15,563 bases of DNA from RHKX01 sp964497825. GTDB lineage: Bacteria; Actinomycetota; Thermoleophilia; Solirubrobacterales; 70-9. Positions within the stretch are counted from its first letter, which is position 1, and every line of letters begins with the position of its first letter. The stretch covers positions 1 through 15,563 of the forward strand of contig CAZCFA010000068.1 of the NCBI GenBank assembly GCA_964497825.1, written 5' to 3'. Below are positions 1-6,544 of this stretch, in pieces. Made by a program: the position numbers and the translations under genes. The notes beneath the pieces were generated by a model. The model had not been told where the DNA came from, ran no database searches, and was given only the letters and a program-made list of their open reading frames with translations.

Positions 1-424
1 CGGTCTCCGGGCGCGCGTACTGGACGAACCGCGGCGGGCTGGCGAGGATCGGGTCGCTGGTGTCCTGGATCCGGGTCGCGGCGACGTCGAGGTCGCCGAC
101 CTTGATGATCAGCCCGGGGCGCGGCGCGCCGAGGTCGACCGGGGCCGAGTTGTAGCCCTCGATCGGGTTGCCGGCCGAATCGACGATCCGGATGATCGAG
201 TCCTCGCTGAGCCCGAAGCCACGGCCGCCCTGGCCGGCGATCCGGGTCGCGTTCGTCTGCAGGTCGTTTTTGAAGTCGTTGTGGAGGCGGTTGCCGGTCA
301 GCCGCCCGACGACGGCCGCGAAGCCGATCAGGATCACGGCCGTCAGCGCCGCCGAGACGAGCGCGATCCGGAACCGGACCGGCAACCGGCGCGAGCGGCC
401 GTAGAGATCGCGGAGCCGGTTCAC
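1..424 (-). CDS. Sensor histidine kinase, N-terminal part (truncated by window edge)
   Basis: Only the first 141 codons lie in the window; the dimerisation/phosphoacceptor and ATPase domains would lie off the left edge. The protein begins MNRLRDLYGRSRRLPVRFR, a basic cytoplasmic start, followed by one hydrophobic helix at about residues 18-40 (IALVSAALTAVILIGFAAVV) and then a hydrophilic, presumably extracytoplasmic sensor region. The GTG at 422-424 is the first start after an in-frame TAA and lies 7 bases after the response regulator stop codon, so the two genes are almost certainly one operon. Histidine kinase identity is inferred from the neighbour, the short basic tail plus membrane helix, and similarity in style to actinobacterial kinases paired with OmpR regulators; no catalytic motif is visible. 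The signal sensed cannot be deduced. Confidence 0.75.
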   Translation of the reverse strand, partial: MNRLRDLYGRSRRLPVRFRIALVSAALTAVILIGFAAVVGRLTGNRLHNDFKNDLQTNATRIAGQGGRGFGLSEDSIIRIVDSAGNPIEGYNSAPVDLGAPRPGLIIKVGDLDVAATRIQDTSDPILASPPRFVQYARPET

Positions 425-431
425 CGGCCGA

Positions 432-1121
432 TCACGCCCTTACCACGTACCCCGCACCACGCTTGGTGTGCAGGATCCGGTCCTCTCCTCCCTCCTCGAG
501 CTTGCGCCTGAGGTTGCTGATGAAGACGTCGATCGTGTTCGTCATCGAGGTCGGGTCGTAGCCCCAGACCTCCTCGAGCAGCCGCTCGCGCGAGATCACG
601 AGGCGCTCGTTGCGCATCAGGAACTCGAGCAGCTCGAACTCGCGGTTTGTGAGATCGAGCGTGCGCTCGCCGCGCGTGACCTCGCGCGTGCCCGGGTTGA
701 GGACGAGATCGCCGACCGTCAGCGAGGCCGCCCCCCGGGGCGGCCGGCGGCGCAGCAGCGCCCGCATCCGCGCCAGCAGTTCCTCGCGCTCGAACGGCTT
801 CGCGAGATAGTCGTCGGCGCCGGCATCGAGGCCTTCGACGCGATCCTCGGTGTCGGTGCGGGCGGTCAGGATCAGGATCGGGACGTCGCCGTCGGAGCGC
901 AGCCGCCGGCAGACCTCGACCCCGTCGATGTCGGGCAGCCCGAGATCGAGGACGACCAGGTCGGGCACGAACTCGACCGCCTGGCGCAGCGCGTCGGCGC
1001 CGCCGGTGGCGCTGCGCACCTCGTGCCCCTCCTGGCGCAGCGAGCGCCGCAGGACGTCGGCGATGTCCTCGTCGTCCTCGACCACGAGGACGCGGCCGGT
1101 CAGCTCCTCGACTTCGGTCAC
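432..1121 (-). CDS. OmpR/PhoB-family DNA-binding response regulator
   Basis: A 229-residue two-domain regulator. The receiver domain (about residues 9-125) has the acidic pocket E15-D16-D17, the phosphoacceptor D59 in VVLDLGLPDIDG, T86 in LILTAR and K108 in YLAKPF. The winged-helix effector domain (about 130-229) has the typical LTNREFELLEFLMRN, RERLLEEVWGYD and NTIDVFISNLRRKL segments, ending in GAGYVVRA. On phosphorylation by the downstream-encoded kinase it should dimerise and bind direct repeats at target promoters. A longer open frame extends upstream to 1256, but its extra 45 residues are Arg/Pro-rich and unlike any receiver; I chose GTG at 1121 because the receiver begins just after it and a -10-like TAGACT lies 7 bases upstream. 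It is divergent from ftsK across a 91-base gap. The regulon is unknown. Confidence 0.92.
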   Translation of the reverse strand: MTEVEELTGRVLVVEDDEDIADVLRRSLRQEGHEVRSATGGADALRQAVEFVPDLVVLDLGLPDIDGVEVCRRLRSDGDVPILILTARTDTEDRVEGLDAGADDYLAKPFEREELLARMRALLRRRPPRGAASLTVGDLVLNPGTREVTRGERTLDLTNREFELLEFLMRNERLVISRERLLEEVWGYDPTSMTNTIDVFISNLRRKLEEGGEDRILHTKRGAGYVVRA

Positions 1122-1128
1122 GAGCCTG

Positions 1129-1134
1129 AGTCTA
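1129..1134 (-). promoter_or_regulatory. -10 hexamer TAGACT of a probable leaderless promoter for the response regulator
   Basis: On the minus strand TAGACT fits the actinobacterial TANNNT -10 pattern and is separated by 7 bases from the GTG start, so transcription would begin at or next to the start codon. No good -35 and no Shine-Dalgarno is seen. Confidence 0.5.
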
Positions 1135-1212
1135 AACGCCGCCCGGCGCGGAGAATGGCGGTCGCGCGGTCGCGCGCAGGGGTCCCGCGGCGGGCGTCGA
1201 AGCTGCGTGCAG

Positions 1213-3696
1213 ATGCCATCGATTCCGCTACTGGGCAAGAGCTCGCGCGGCGGCACGAACTCCCGCGGTCAGCGGGGGAAGCGGCCGGCCGCGCGCAAGC
1301 CTGCGGGCAAGCCGAAGCCGAAGCCGCGGGCGCCGCGCGAGTTCGAGCAGCGCCACCTCGACCTGATCGGGCTCGGGCTGCTCGCGCTCGGCCTCTACCT
1401 CGGCTTCGTCCTCTACGCCGGCTGGGACGGCGGCTCGGCCGGGGCCGGGATCGAGATCGCGCTGACCTGGGGCCTCGGCGCCGTCGCCTACGCGCTGCCG
1501 ATGCTGCTCGCCGGCCTCGGGCTCGCGCTCGTCGTCCGGCCGCTGATGCGCTACCCGGGCGCGATCAACGCGGGCGCGCTGCTGCTTCTCGCCGGCCTGC
1601 TGCTCGCCTTCGCCGCCGGCACGCTCGGGCTCGGCCCCGACTCGCCGCCGCGCGGCGGCGGGGTCTTCGACCCGGACTTCATCACCGCCCACGGTGGCGC
1701 CGTCGGCGAGGCGCTCTACTGGGCCTCGACGACGCTGTTTCAACGGATCGGCGCCCACATCATCGCGCTGCTGATGATCGTCAGCGGCGCGCTGCTGCTC
1801 AGCGGCCGCCCGCTGGTCACGCTGATCGGCAGCGGCGCCGAGGCCGGCCGCCAGGCGACCGGCGGGCTGGCCCGGACCGCGCGGGCGGTCCGCGGCGTGC
1901 CGGCCGAGCCGGGCGCGGTCGGCGACGGCTGGACGACCGCGAGCTTCCCCGCCGACGAGGAGCCGGTGACGCTGCCGCTCGACGACGACGCCACCGAGGA
2001 GGTGGGCGCGCTCGACGAGGCCGCCGCGAGCGGGGAGGAGGAGCCGGAGCCGGAGCAGCTCGCGTCGGCCGACCTCAACGCGCCCGAGCACGGGTTCGAG
2101 GACGACGGCGCCGAGCAGGAGCCGCCCTCGCTCGCCGTCGACGGCGATCAGGCGATCGAGATCACCCGCACTCCGATGGGCGCCAAGCGCGGCGGCATCA
2201 CCGAGTCGGAGGAGCGCGACTACCGGATGCCGCCGGCGAAGCTGCTGCGGCGCGGCGGCGACGGCCGCGACAGCGGTCCCGACCGCCGCGACATGGAGCG
2301 CACCGCCCGGGCCCTGCTCGAGGTGCTCAGCCACTTCAAGATCGAGGCGCGGCTGGTCGGCACCGTGACCGGCCCGCACGTCAGCCGCTACGAGCTGCAG
2401 CTCGCCCCCGGGACCAAGGTCGGCAAGATCGCCCAGCTCAAGGACGATCTCGCCTACGCGCTCGCCTCGACCGACATCCGCATCCTCGCCCCGATCCCCG
2501 GCAAGAAGGCGGTCGGGGTCGAGGTGCCGAACTCGCGCCGCCGCATCGTCCGCCTCGGCGACATCTACCAGGGCCGGCCCGAGGAGGCATCGCCGCTGCT
2601 CGCCTGGCTCGGCAAGGACATCTCCGGCCAGGCCGTCTCGATGGACCTGGCGAAGATGCCGCACGTGCTCGTCGCCGGCACCACCGGCTCGGGCAAGTCG
2701 GGGTCGGTCAACGCGATCCTGACCTCGATGCTGCTGCACGCCTCGCCGAACGAGCTGCGGCTGGTTCTGGTCGACCCCAAGCAGGTCGAGCTCAACCACT
2801 ACGACTCGGTGCCGCACCTGCTGACCCCGGTCGTGACCAGCGCCCGGGTCGCCGCCAACGTGCTCGAGAACCTCGTCGCCGAGATGGAGTCCCGCTACAC
2901 GGTGATGGGCGAGGCCCGCGGCCGCAACCTCGACGAGCTGAACCGGATCCGGGCCCGCAAGGGCGAGCCGCCGCTGCCGCACATCCTCTGCGTGATCGAC
3001 GAGCTCGCCGACCTGATGATGGTCGCGCCGGCCGAGGTCGAGGAGGCGATCATCCGGCTCGCGCAGAAGTCGCGCGCGGTCGGCATCCACCTGCTGCTGG
3101 CGACGCAGCGGCCCTCGACCGACGTGATCACCGGCACGATCAAGGTCAACATCCCGGCCCGGATCGGCTTCTCGGTCGCCTCCCAGGTCGACTCGCGGGT
3201 GATCCTCGACCAGGGCGGCGCCGAGGCGCTGCTCGGCCAGGGCGACATGCTGTTCCGGCCGGTCGGCTCCTCGAAGCTGCAGCGCGTGCAGGGCGCGTTC
3301 GTGACCGAGGAGGAGATCGCCAAGGTGGTCGGCTTCTGGAGCCGGCAGGGGACGCCGCAGTTCGACACCGATCTGCTCGCCGAGCGGGCCCCGGTCGACG
3401 TCGACGGCGACGGCGGCGGCGAGTTCTCGCCCGACGAGGACGACCTGCTCGAGGACGCGATCCGGATCGTCGTCGAGACCGACTCCGCCTCGGTCTCGAT
3501 GATCCAGCGCCGGCTGCGGGTCGGCTACACGCGGGCCGGGCGGCTGATCGACATGCTCGAGCGCCGCGGCGTGATCTCCGGGTTCGAGGGCTCGAAGGCG
3601 CGCCAGGTCCTGATCGGCCCCAGCGACATCCCACGGATCCTCGGCGGCGACGGCCCCGGGACCGAGGGCGCCGGGCTCGAGACCGTCGGCGGCTGA
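1213..3696 (+). CDS. ftsK: DNA translocase FtsK/SpoIIIE
   Basis: An 827-residue septal DNA pump that moves chromosome ends out of the closing division septum. A Lys/Arg-rich tail (1-45) precedes four predicted membrane helices (about 50-69, 80-108, 117-139, 178-197). An acidic, disordered linker follows (about 230-330). The motor has Walker A GTTGSGKS (489-496), the DPKQVEL segment (D521), Walker B VIDELADLMM (D596-E597) and the LLLATQRPSTDVITG motif. The C-terminal gamma winged helix (about 745-810) carries the orienting-sequence reader motif SVSMIQRRLRVGYTRAGRLI. Length and order are normal for actinobacterial FtsK. I chose ATG 1213; GTG 1207 is an alternative in the same frame. The frame stays open further upstream, but that sequence is antisense to the response regulator. 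Neither a Shine-Dalgarno nor a clear -10 is seen before the start, so the start is the least certain part. Confidence 0.96.
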   Translation: MPSIPLLGKSSRGGTNSRGQRGKRPAARKPAGKPKPKPRAPREFEQRHLDLIGLGLLALGLYLGFVLYAGWDGGSAGAGIEIALTWGLGAVAYALPMLLAGLGLALVVRPLMRYPGAINAGALLLLAGLLLAFAAGTLGLGPDSPPRGGGVFDPDFITAHGGAVGEALYWASTTLFQRIGAHIIALLMIVSGALLLSGRPLVTLIGSGAEAGRQATGGLARTARAVRGVPAEPGAVGDGWTTASFPADEEPVTLPLDDDATEEVGALDEAAASGEEEPEPEQLASADLNAPEHGFEDDGAEQEPPSLAVDGDQAIEITRTPMGAKRGGITESEERDYRMPPAKLLRRGGDGRDSGPDRRDMERTARALLEVLSHFKIEARLVGTVTGPHVSRYELQLAPGTKVGKIAQLKDDLAYALASTDIRILAPIPGKKAVGVEVPNSRRRIVRLGDIYQGRPEEASPLLAWLGKDISGQAVSMDLAKMPHVLVAGTTGSGKSGSVNAILTSMLLHASPNELRLVLVDPKQVELNHYDSVPHLLTPVVTSARVAANVLENLVAEMESRYTVMGEARGRNLDELNRIRARKGEPPLPHILCVIDELADLMMVAPAEVEEAIIRLAQKSRAVGIHLLLATQRPSTDVITGTIKVNIPARIGFSVASQVDSRVILDQGGAEALLGQGDMLFRPVGSSKLQRVQGAFVTEEEIAKVVGFWSRQGTPQFDTDLLAERAPVDVDGDGGGEFSPDEDDLLEDAIRIVVETDSASVSMIQRRLRVGYTRAGRLIDMLERRGVISGFEGSKARQVLIGPSDIPRILGGDGPGTEGAGLETVGG

Positions 3697-3713
3697 GCGC
3701 GAGCCGCCGCGAC
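3685..3713 (+). terminator. Hairpin over the ftsK stop codon, candidate terminator
   Basis: Arms GGCGGCT (3688-3694) and AGCCGCC (3702-3708) form a perfect 7-bp stem with a 7-base loop containing most of the stop codon; GTC (3685-3687) can pair with GAC (3711-3713) after a two-base bulge. No U-tract follows, as is common in GC-rich actinobacteria. Confidence 0.4.
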
Positions 3714-3715
3714 GC

Positions 3716-3721
3716 AATACT
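3716..3721 (+). promoter_or_regulatory. -10-like AATACT, possible leaderless promoter of the RodZ-like gene
   Basis: AATACT keeps the second-position A and sixth-position T of the -10 consensus and lies 8 bases before the ATG at 3730. There is no Shine-Dalgarno between them. The first base departs from TANNNT, so this is weaker than the other candidates. Confidence 0.35.
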
Positions 3722-3729
3722 GGGCGGCG

Positions 3730-4518
3730 ATGAACGGGCCCGGCGAGCAGCGCAGCCACGGGATCGGCGCCACGCTGAAGGAGGCGCGGCGGCGGGCGGG
3801 GATCGACGTCAAGACGGCCGAGGAGCGGACCAAGATCCGCGCCCGCTACCTGCGCGCGCTCGAGGCCGAGGACTGGGAGGCGCTGCCGGGCCCCGCCTAC
3901 GTGCGCGGCTTCCTGCGCACCTACGGCGCCTGCCTCGGGATCGACGGCGAGGCGCTGGCGGACGAGTACCGGCGCCGCCACGGCTCCGAGGAGGATGCGC
4001 CGGCGAGCCTCGCCTCGGAGTCGATGCTGCGCGAGCGCCGCCGCGGCGCCGCCGCGCGGGCGCCGCTGATCGTGGCGATCGCCGCCGCCGTCATCATCCT
4101 GCTCGTGGTCCTCGGATCGATCGGCGACGACGACGGCGGCGGCGGTGGTGGCTCCGGCGGTGGCTCCGGCGGTCGCGGCGCGGCGACGCGCAAGCTCGAC
4201 GACGAGGTCCGCGACGGCGGCGGCCGCAACAAGCCGCTGAAGCCGGTTGGGCTGACGCTCGAGCCACTCGACGCGGTCCGCGTCTGTTTGGTCGGCGACG
4301 GCAAGGAGGCGCTGATCGACGGGCAGATGCTCGCCGCCGGGGCCGAGCAGAGCTACGACGGCTTCAAGCGCTACCGCCTCGACCTCGCCGACGGCGGCCG
4401 CGTCAAGCTGCGCTCCGGCGGCGACTCGAAGCGCATCGACGCCGGCGGCAAGAGCAGCTTCGAGGCGGACTCGAGGGGGATCAGGCGGGTTTCCTACGCC
4501 GGACCGGAGTGCCCGTGA
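3730..4518 (+). CDS. RodZ-like protein: HTH, one membrane helix, C-terminal extracytoplasmic domain
   Basis: 262 residues. The N-terminal cytoplasmic HTH domain (about 11-75) has the RodZ/HTH_25 signature: GATLKEARRRAGIDVKTAEE, then YLRALEAEDWEALPGPAYVRGF and LRTYGACLGID. An Arg-rich stretch (101-110) precedes one hydrophobic helix (112-131). A Gly/Ser/Asp-rich flexible linker (132-150) leads to a C-terminal domain (about 172-262) similar in place and size to the DUF4115 domain of RodZ. In other bacteria RodZ links the MreB cytoskeleton to the wall-elongation machinery; whether this organism has MreB cannot be seen. Its stop overlaps the cinA start by four bases (GTGA), so the two are translationally coupled. 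Position between ftsK and cinA matches ymfM of Bacillus, which supports the assignment. RodZ family membership is well supported; a shape-determining role is inferred. Confidence 0.85.
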   Translation: MNGPGEQRSHGIGATLKEARRRAGIDVKTAEERTKIRARYLRALEAEDWEALPGPAYVRGFLRTYGACLGIDGEALADEYRRRHGSEEDAPASLASESMLRERRRGAAARAPLIVAIAAAVIILLVVLGSIGDDDGGGGGGSGGGSGGRGAATRKLDDEVRDGGGRNKPLKPVGLTLEPLDAVRVCLVGDGKEALIDGQMLAAGAEQSYDGFKRYRLDLADGGRVKLRSGGDSKRIDAGGKSSFEADSRGIRRVSYAGPECP

Positions 4519-5795
4519 GCGCCCGCGCCGGGATCGTTGTGACCGGCACCGAGGTGCTCAGCGGCCGCGTCGCCGACGCCAACGGCCCCTGGGTCTCGCA
4601 GCGGCTCGGCGAGCTCGGGGTCGACGTCGCCGAGCTGATCTGCGTCGGTGACCGCGCCGAGGACCTGAGCGGCGCGCTGCGCTTCCTCGCCGGCGCCGGC
4701 GTCGACCTGATCATCACCACCGGCGGCCTCGGCCCGACCGCCGATGACATCACCGCCGAGCTCGTCGCCGAGTTCGCCGGCCGCGAGCTGGAGCTCGACG
4801 AGGCGATGGAGCGGCGGATCAGCGCGATCGTCGCCGAGTTCGCGAAGCGGATGAAGTTCGATCCCGATGGGCTGCGCGAGGGCACCCGCAAGCAGGCGAT
4901 GGTGCCGCGCGGCGCGATCGCGCTCGACCCGGCCGGCACCGCGCCCGGGCTCGTCGTCGAGTCCGGCGGCCCGGTCGTCGTCGTCCTGCCGGGGCCGCCG
5001 CGCGAGCTGCAGACGATGTGGCCCGCCGCGGTCGCCTCGGCGCCGTTCGCGCGCGTGCTCAAGCGCGCCGATAGCTACGCGACGGCGGCGATGAGGATGT
5101 TTGGCATCCCCGAGTCGACGCTGGCCAAGAGCCTGCGCGAGATCGAGGCCGGCGGCGTCGACATCAGCCGGCTCGAGATCACGACCTGCCTGCGCAAGGG
5201 GGCCGAGCTCGAGATCGACGTTCGCTACGCAGCCGGCGCCGAGCCGGTGCTCGAGGCGCTGTTCGACGGCCTGCGCGAGCGCCACGCGCCGGTGATCTAC
5301 AGCGAGCGCGGCGAGTCGATCGACGCGATCGTCGCCGGCCTGCTGCGCGGGCACCGGGTCGCGGCCGGCGAGTCGTGCACGGCGGGCAAGCTGATCGCCC
5401 GGCTGACCGACGTCCCGGGCTCCTCCGACTACGTGGCCGGCGGCGTCGCCGCCTACTCGAACGAGGCCAAGGTCGAGCTGCTCGGCGTCCCGGCGGAGCT
5501 GATCGAATCGCGCGGCGCCGTCTCCCCGGAGGTCGCTGCGGCGCTCGCGGCCGGGGCGATCGAGCGCTTCGCGGCCGACATCGGGGTCGGCATCACCGGC
5601 GTCGCCGGTCCCGACGGCGGCGGCGAGGACAAGCCGGTCGGCTACGTCTGCTTCTGCGTCGCCGGCGCCGACGGCCGGATGATGGCCCGCGACCTAACGC
5701 TGCCCGGCGGCCGCGACGACGTCCGCGAGCGCTCGGTCAGCGTCGCGATGCACTTGCTGCGCCGCTTCCTGCTCGGCGTCGAGGCGCCGTTCTGA
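4515..5795 (+). CDS. cinA: CinA: MoCF-like domain fused to nicotinamide-nucleotide amidase
   Basis: 426 residues, the full two-domain length. The N-terminal molybdopterin-binding-like (COG1058) domain shows GTEVLSGRVADANG (11-24), TTGGLGPTADDITAE (68-82) and PGPPRELQTMW. The C-terminal PncC domain has the hallmark ESCTAG (286-291), DVPGSSDYVAGGVAAYSNEAK, GAVSPEVA and GITGVAGPDGG. The C-terminal domain hydrolyses NMN to nicotinate mononucleotide in pyridine nucleotide salvage; the N-terminal domain in homologues has ADP-ribose pyrophosphatase activity. It starts with GTG at 4515 inside the stop of the RodZ-like gene, with no other plausible start, so it is coupled to it. recA follows 750 bases later, echoing the cinA-recA association of Bacillus, Streptococcus and Deinococcus, but here the gap and an independent control region separate the two. 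Confidence 0.96.
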   Translation: MSARAGIVVTGTEVLSGRVADANGPWVSQRLGELGVDVAELICVGDRAEDLSGALRFLAGAGVDLIITTGGLGPTADDITAELVAEFAGRELELDEAMERRISAIVAEFAKRMKFDPDGLREGTRKQAMVPRGAIALDPAGTAPGLVVESGGPVVVVLPGPPRELQTMWPAAVASAPFARVLKRADSYATAAMRMFGIPESTLAKSLREIEAGGVDISRLEITTCLRKGAELEIDVRYAAGAEPVLEALFDGLRERHAPVIYSERGESIDAIVAGLLRGHRVAAGESCTAGKLIARLTDVPGSSDYVAGGVAAYSNEAKVELLGVPAELIESRGAVSPEVAAALAAGAIERFAADIGVGITGVAGPDGGGEDKPVGYVCFCVAGADGRMMARDLTLPGGRDDVRERSVSVAMHLLRRFLLGVEAPF

Positions 5796-5835
5796 CCGCG
5801 GCGGGGGCCGGGGCCGATCACCGCCGGGCTCAGCC

Positions 5836-5851
5836 GCCGGCGCTCGCCGGC
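5836..5851 (+). terminator. Hairpin downstream of cinA, candidate terminator
   Basis: GCCGGCG (5836-5842) and CGCCGGC (5845-5851) are perfectly complementary, giving at least a 6-bp stem with a four-base loop, 40 bases after the cinA stop. There is no U-tract. In sequence this rich in G and C such hairpins also arise by chance. Confidence 0.3.
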
Positions 5852-6008
5852 CACTGGCGCCTGGTCGGCTGGACGCGACCGACGGGGGCGGGCGCCCGTC
5901 TGCCCCTGAGCTGACGCTGGCGACGCAGCCCCGTGCGGGCGCGCAGCGGTCTCTCGAGGCCTCGTCGCTGCTGCCGCCGGCGGCGCGCCTGAGCCGGTTG
6001 CCGGGTCT

Positions 6009-6193
6009 GCTCGGGCCACCGGCTTCCGCTCGAGCCGCCGGTTGGCGTGAGCCGCTGGTTCTGCTCGGGCCCGGCTGGCTCGGGCCCCCGTTGGCTCGGG
6101 CCGCTGGTGGCTCGGGCCCCCGTTGGCTCGGGCCGCTGGTGGCTCGGGCGCCAGTTGGCTCGGACCCTTCTGCTCGGGCCCCGGTTGGCCGGA
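6009..6193. repeat. 16-base tandem repeat array with degenerate flanks
   Basis: The core 6077-6172 contains six head-to-tail 16-base units beginning GGCTCGG. Units 1 and 3 (6077-6092, 6109-6124) are identical, GGCTCGGGCCCCCGTT; units 2 and 4 (6093-6108, 6125-6140) are identical, GGCTCGGGCCGCTGGT; unit 5 is GGCTCGGGCGCCAGTT and unit 6 is diverged. Thus a 32-base AB pair has been duplicated. Flanking copies with irregular spacing (14-19 bases) run from 6009 to about 6193, marked by CTCGGG, CTCGAG, CGTGAG and CTCGGG. Because 16 is not a multiple of three, the repeat reads through all frames in turn, which argues against a coding role. Confidence 0.85.
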
Positions 6194-6416
6194 CCTCTTC
6201 TGCCCGGCCTCCGGCCGGTTCCGGCGCTCTGTCCGGAATCGGGGGTCGCTGCGACCAGTGATCCCAGACGGAGGGCGCTTGCCGGCGGCGGCGGGCCGCG
6301 GGTGGGGGCGGTGGCGAGCCGGAAGCTCCACCGGGACAAGGGGGCCGGACGCCTTTCGGGGCCGAGATGGCACGCAATCGGCACATCCGTGTCTGGATCG
6401 GTGACGGGCGGGGGTC

Positions 6417-6422
6417 TAGGTT
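6417..6422 (+). promoter_or_regulatory. -10-like TAGGTT, possible upstream recA promoter
   Basis: TAGGTT fits TANNNT and lies 7 bases before an ATG at 6430, the same spacing as at the other leaderless candidates in the window. No -35 of quality is visible. Confidence 0.35.
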
Positions 6423-6429
6423 CGCGGCG

Positions 6430-6504
6430 ATGAGCGAATCGGACCGATGGGCGGACAGGTGTTCGTTCCGACCGGGGCGAGCCCTACGGTTGGCCCAGAC
6501 TTGA
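6430..6504 (+). CDS. Possible 24-residue leader ORF ahead of recA
   Basis: ATG 6430 to TGA 6502-6504 encodes a 24-residue peptide beginning MSESDRWADR and ending RLAQT. It has no family resemblance. Support is positional: a -10-like TAGGTT precedes the ATG by 7 bases, as at the leaderless genes here, and the ORF ends 40 bases before the recA ATG. The LexA-like box lies inside it. It could equally be chance in a control region; the composition is ordinary for the genome. Confidence 0.22.
   Translation: MSESDRWADRCSFRPGRALRLAQT
6452..6465 (+). promoter_or_regulatory. LexA (SOS) box upstream of recA
   Basis: CGGACAGGTGTTCG differs from the Gram-positive/actinobacterial consensus CGAAC-N4-GTTCG at one position of the left half-site; the right half is exact and the spacing is correct. 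It lies 80 bases before the recA ATG and overlaps the -35 region of the downstream promoter candidate, the expected place for a repressor of recA. Confidence 0.7.
6462..6490 (+). promoter_or_regulatory. Candidate recA promoter overlapping the LexA box
   Basis: TTCGTT (6462-6467) and TACGGT (6485-6490) are separated by 17 bases; the -10 fits TANNNT and the -35 is poor. A start near 6497 would give a leader of about 48 bases containing the recA Shine-Dalgarno. LexA bound at 6452-6465 would cover the -35. Confidence 0.45.
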
Positions 6505-6529
6505 CCAATGGACGCCGCGCAGCGGCAGT

Positions 6530-6536
6530 GAGGTGA
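6530..6536 (+). promoter_or_regulatory. Shine-Dalgarno GAGGTGA of recA
   Basis: GAGGTGA lies 8 bases before ATG 6545 and decides the start in favour of that ATG over the in-frame GTG at 6533, which falls inside the Shine-Dalgarno itself. Confidence 0.75.
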
Positions 6537-6544
6537 TCGCAGAC

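Larger units (their letters stand above)
5796..6416. other. Long non-coding gap between cinA and recA
   Basis: Apart from the hairpin at 5836 and the repeat array at about 6009-6193 I see no gene here. Long open frames on both strands are low-complexity Arg/Pro/Gly products of high GC and of a 16-base repeat that contains no stop; none has a recognisable domain, a convincing ribosome site or a sensible boundary. No tRNA, riboswitch or phage attachment site was recognised. At 620 bases it is by far the largest gap in an otherwise tightly packed region. Confidence 0.6.

Noticed and set aside
1122..1212. A plus-strand promoter for ftsK in the divergent gap
   Set aside because: The best hexamer, GAGAAT at 1151-1156, is poor and has no -35 partner, so I could not support a specific site.
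1228..3981. A 917-codon open frame antisense to ftsK
   Set aside because: It mirrors the codon bias of ftsK on the opposite strand; no recognisable domain, and ftsK is unmistakable.
468..4514. A very long plus-strand frame running from the response regulator region through ftsK into cinA
   Set aside because: Only the cinA part has protein-like composition; the rest is an out-of-frame shadow rich in Arg, Ala and Gly.
6009..6193. CRISPR array
   Set aside because: Units are contiguous 16-mers without unique spacers, and there are no cas genes.
6398..6422. TCGGTG upstream of TAGGTT as a PafBC/RecA-NDp type damage promoter
   Set aside because: The 5' part of the TTGTCRGTG motif is missing and the distance to the -10 is 13 bases rather than the 8 expected.
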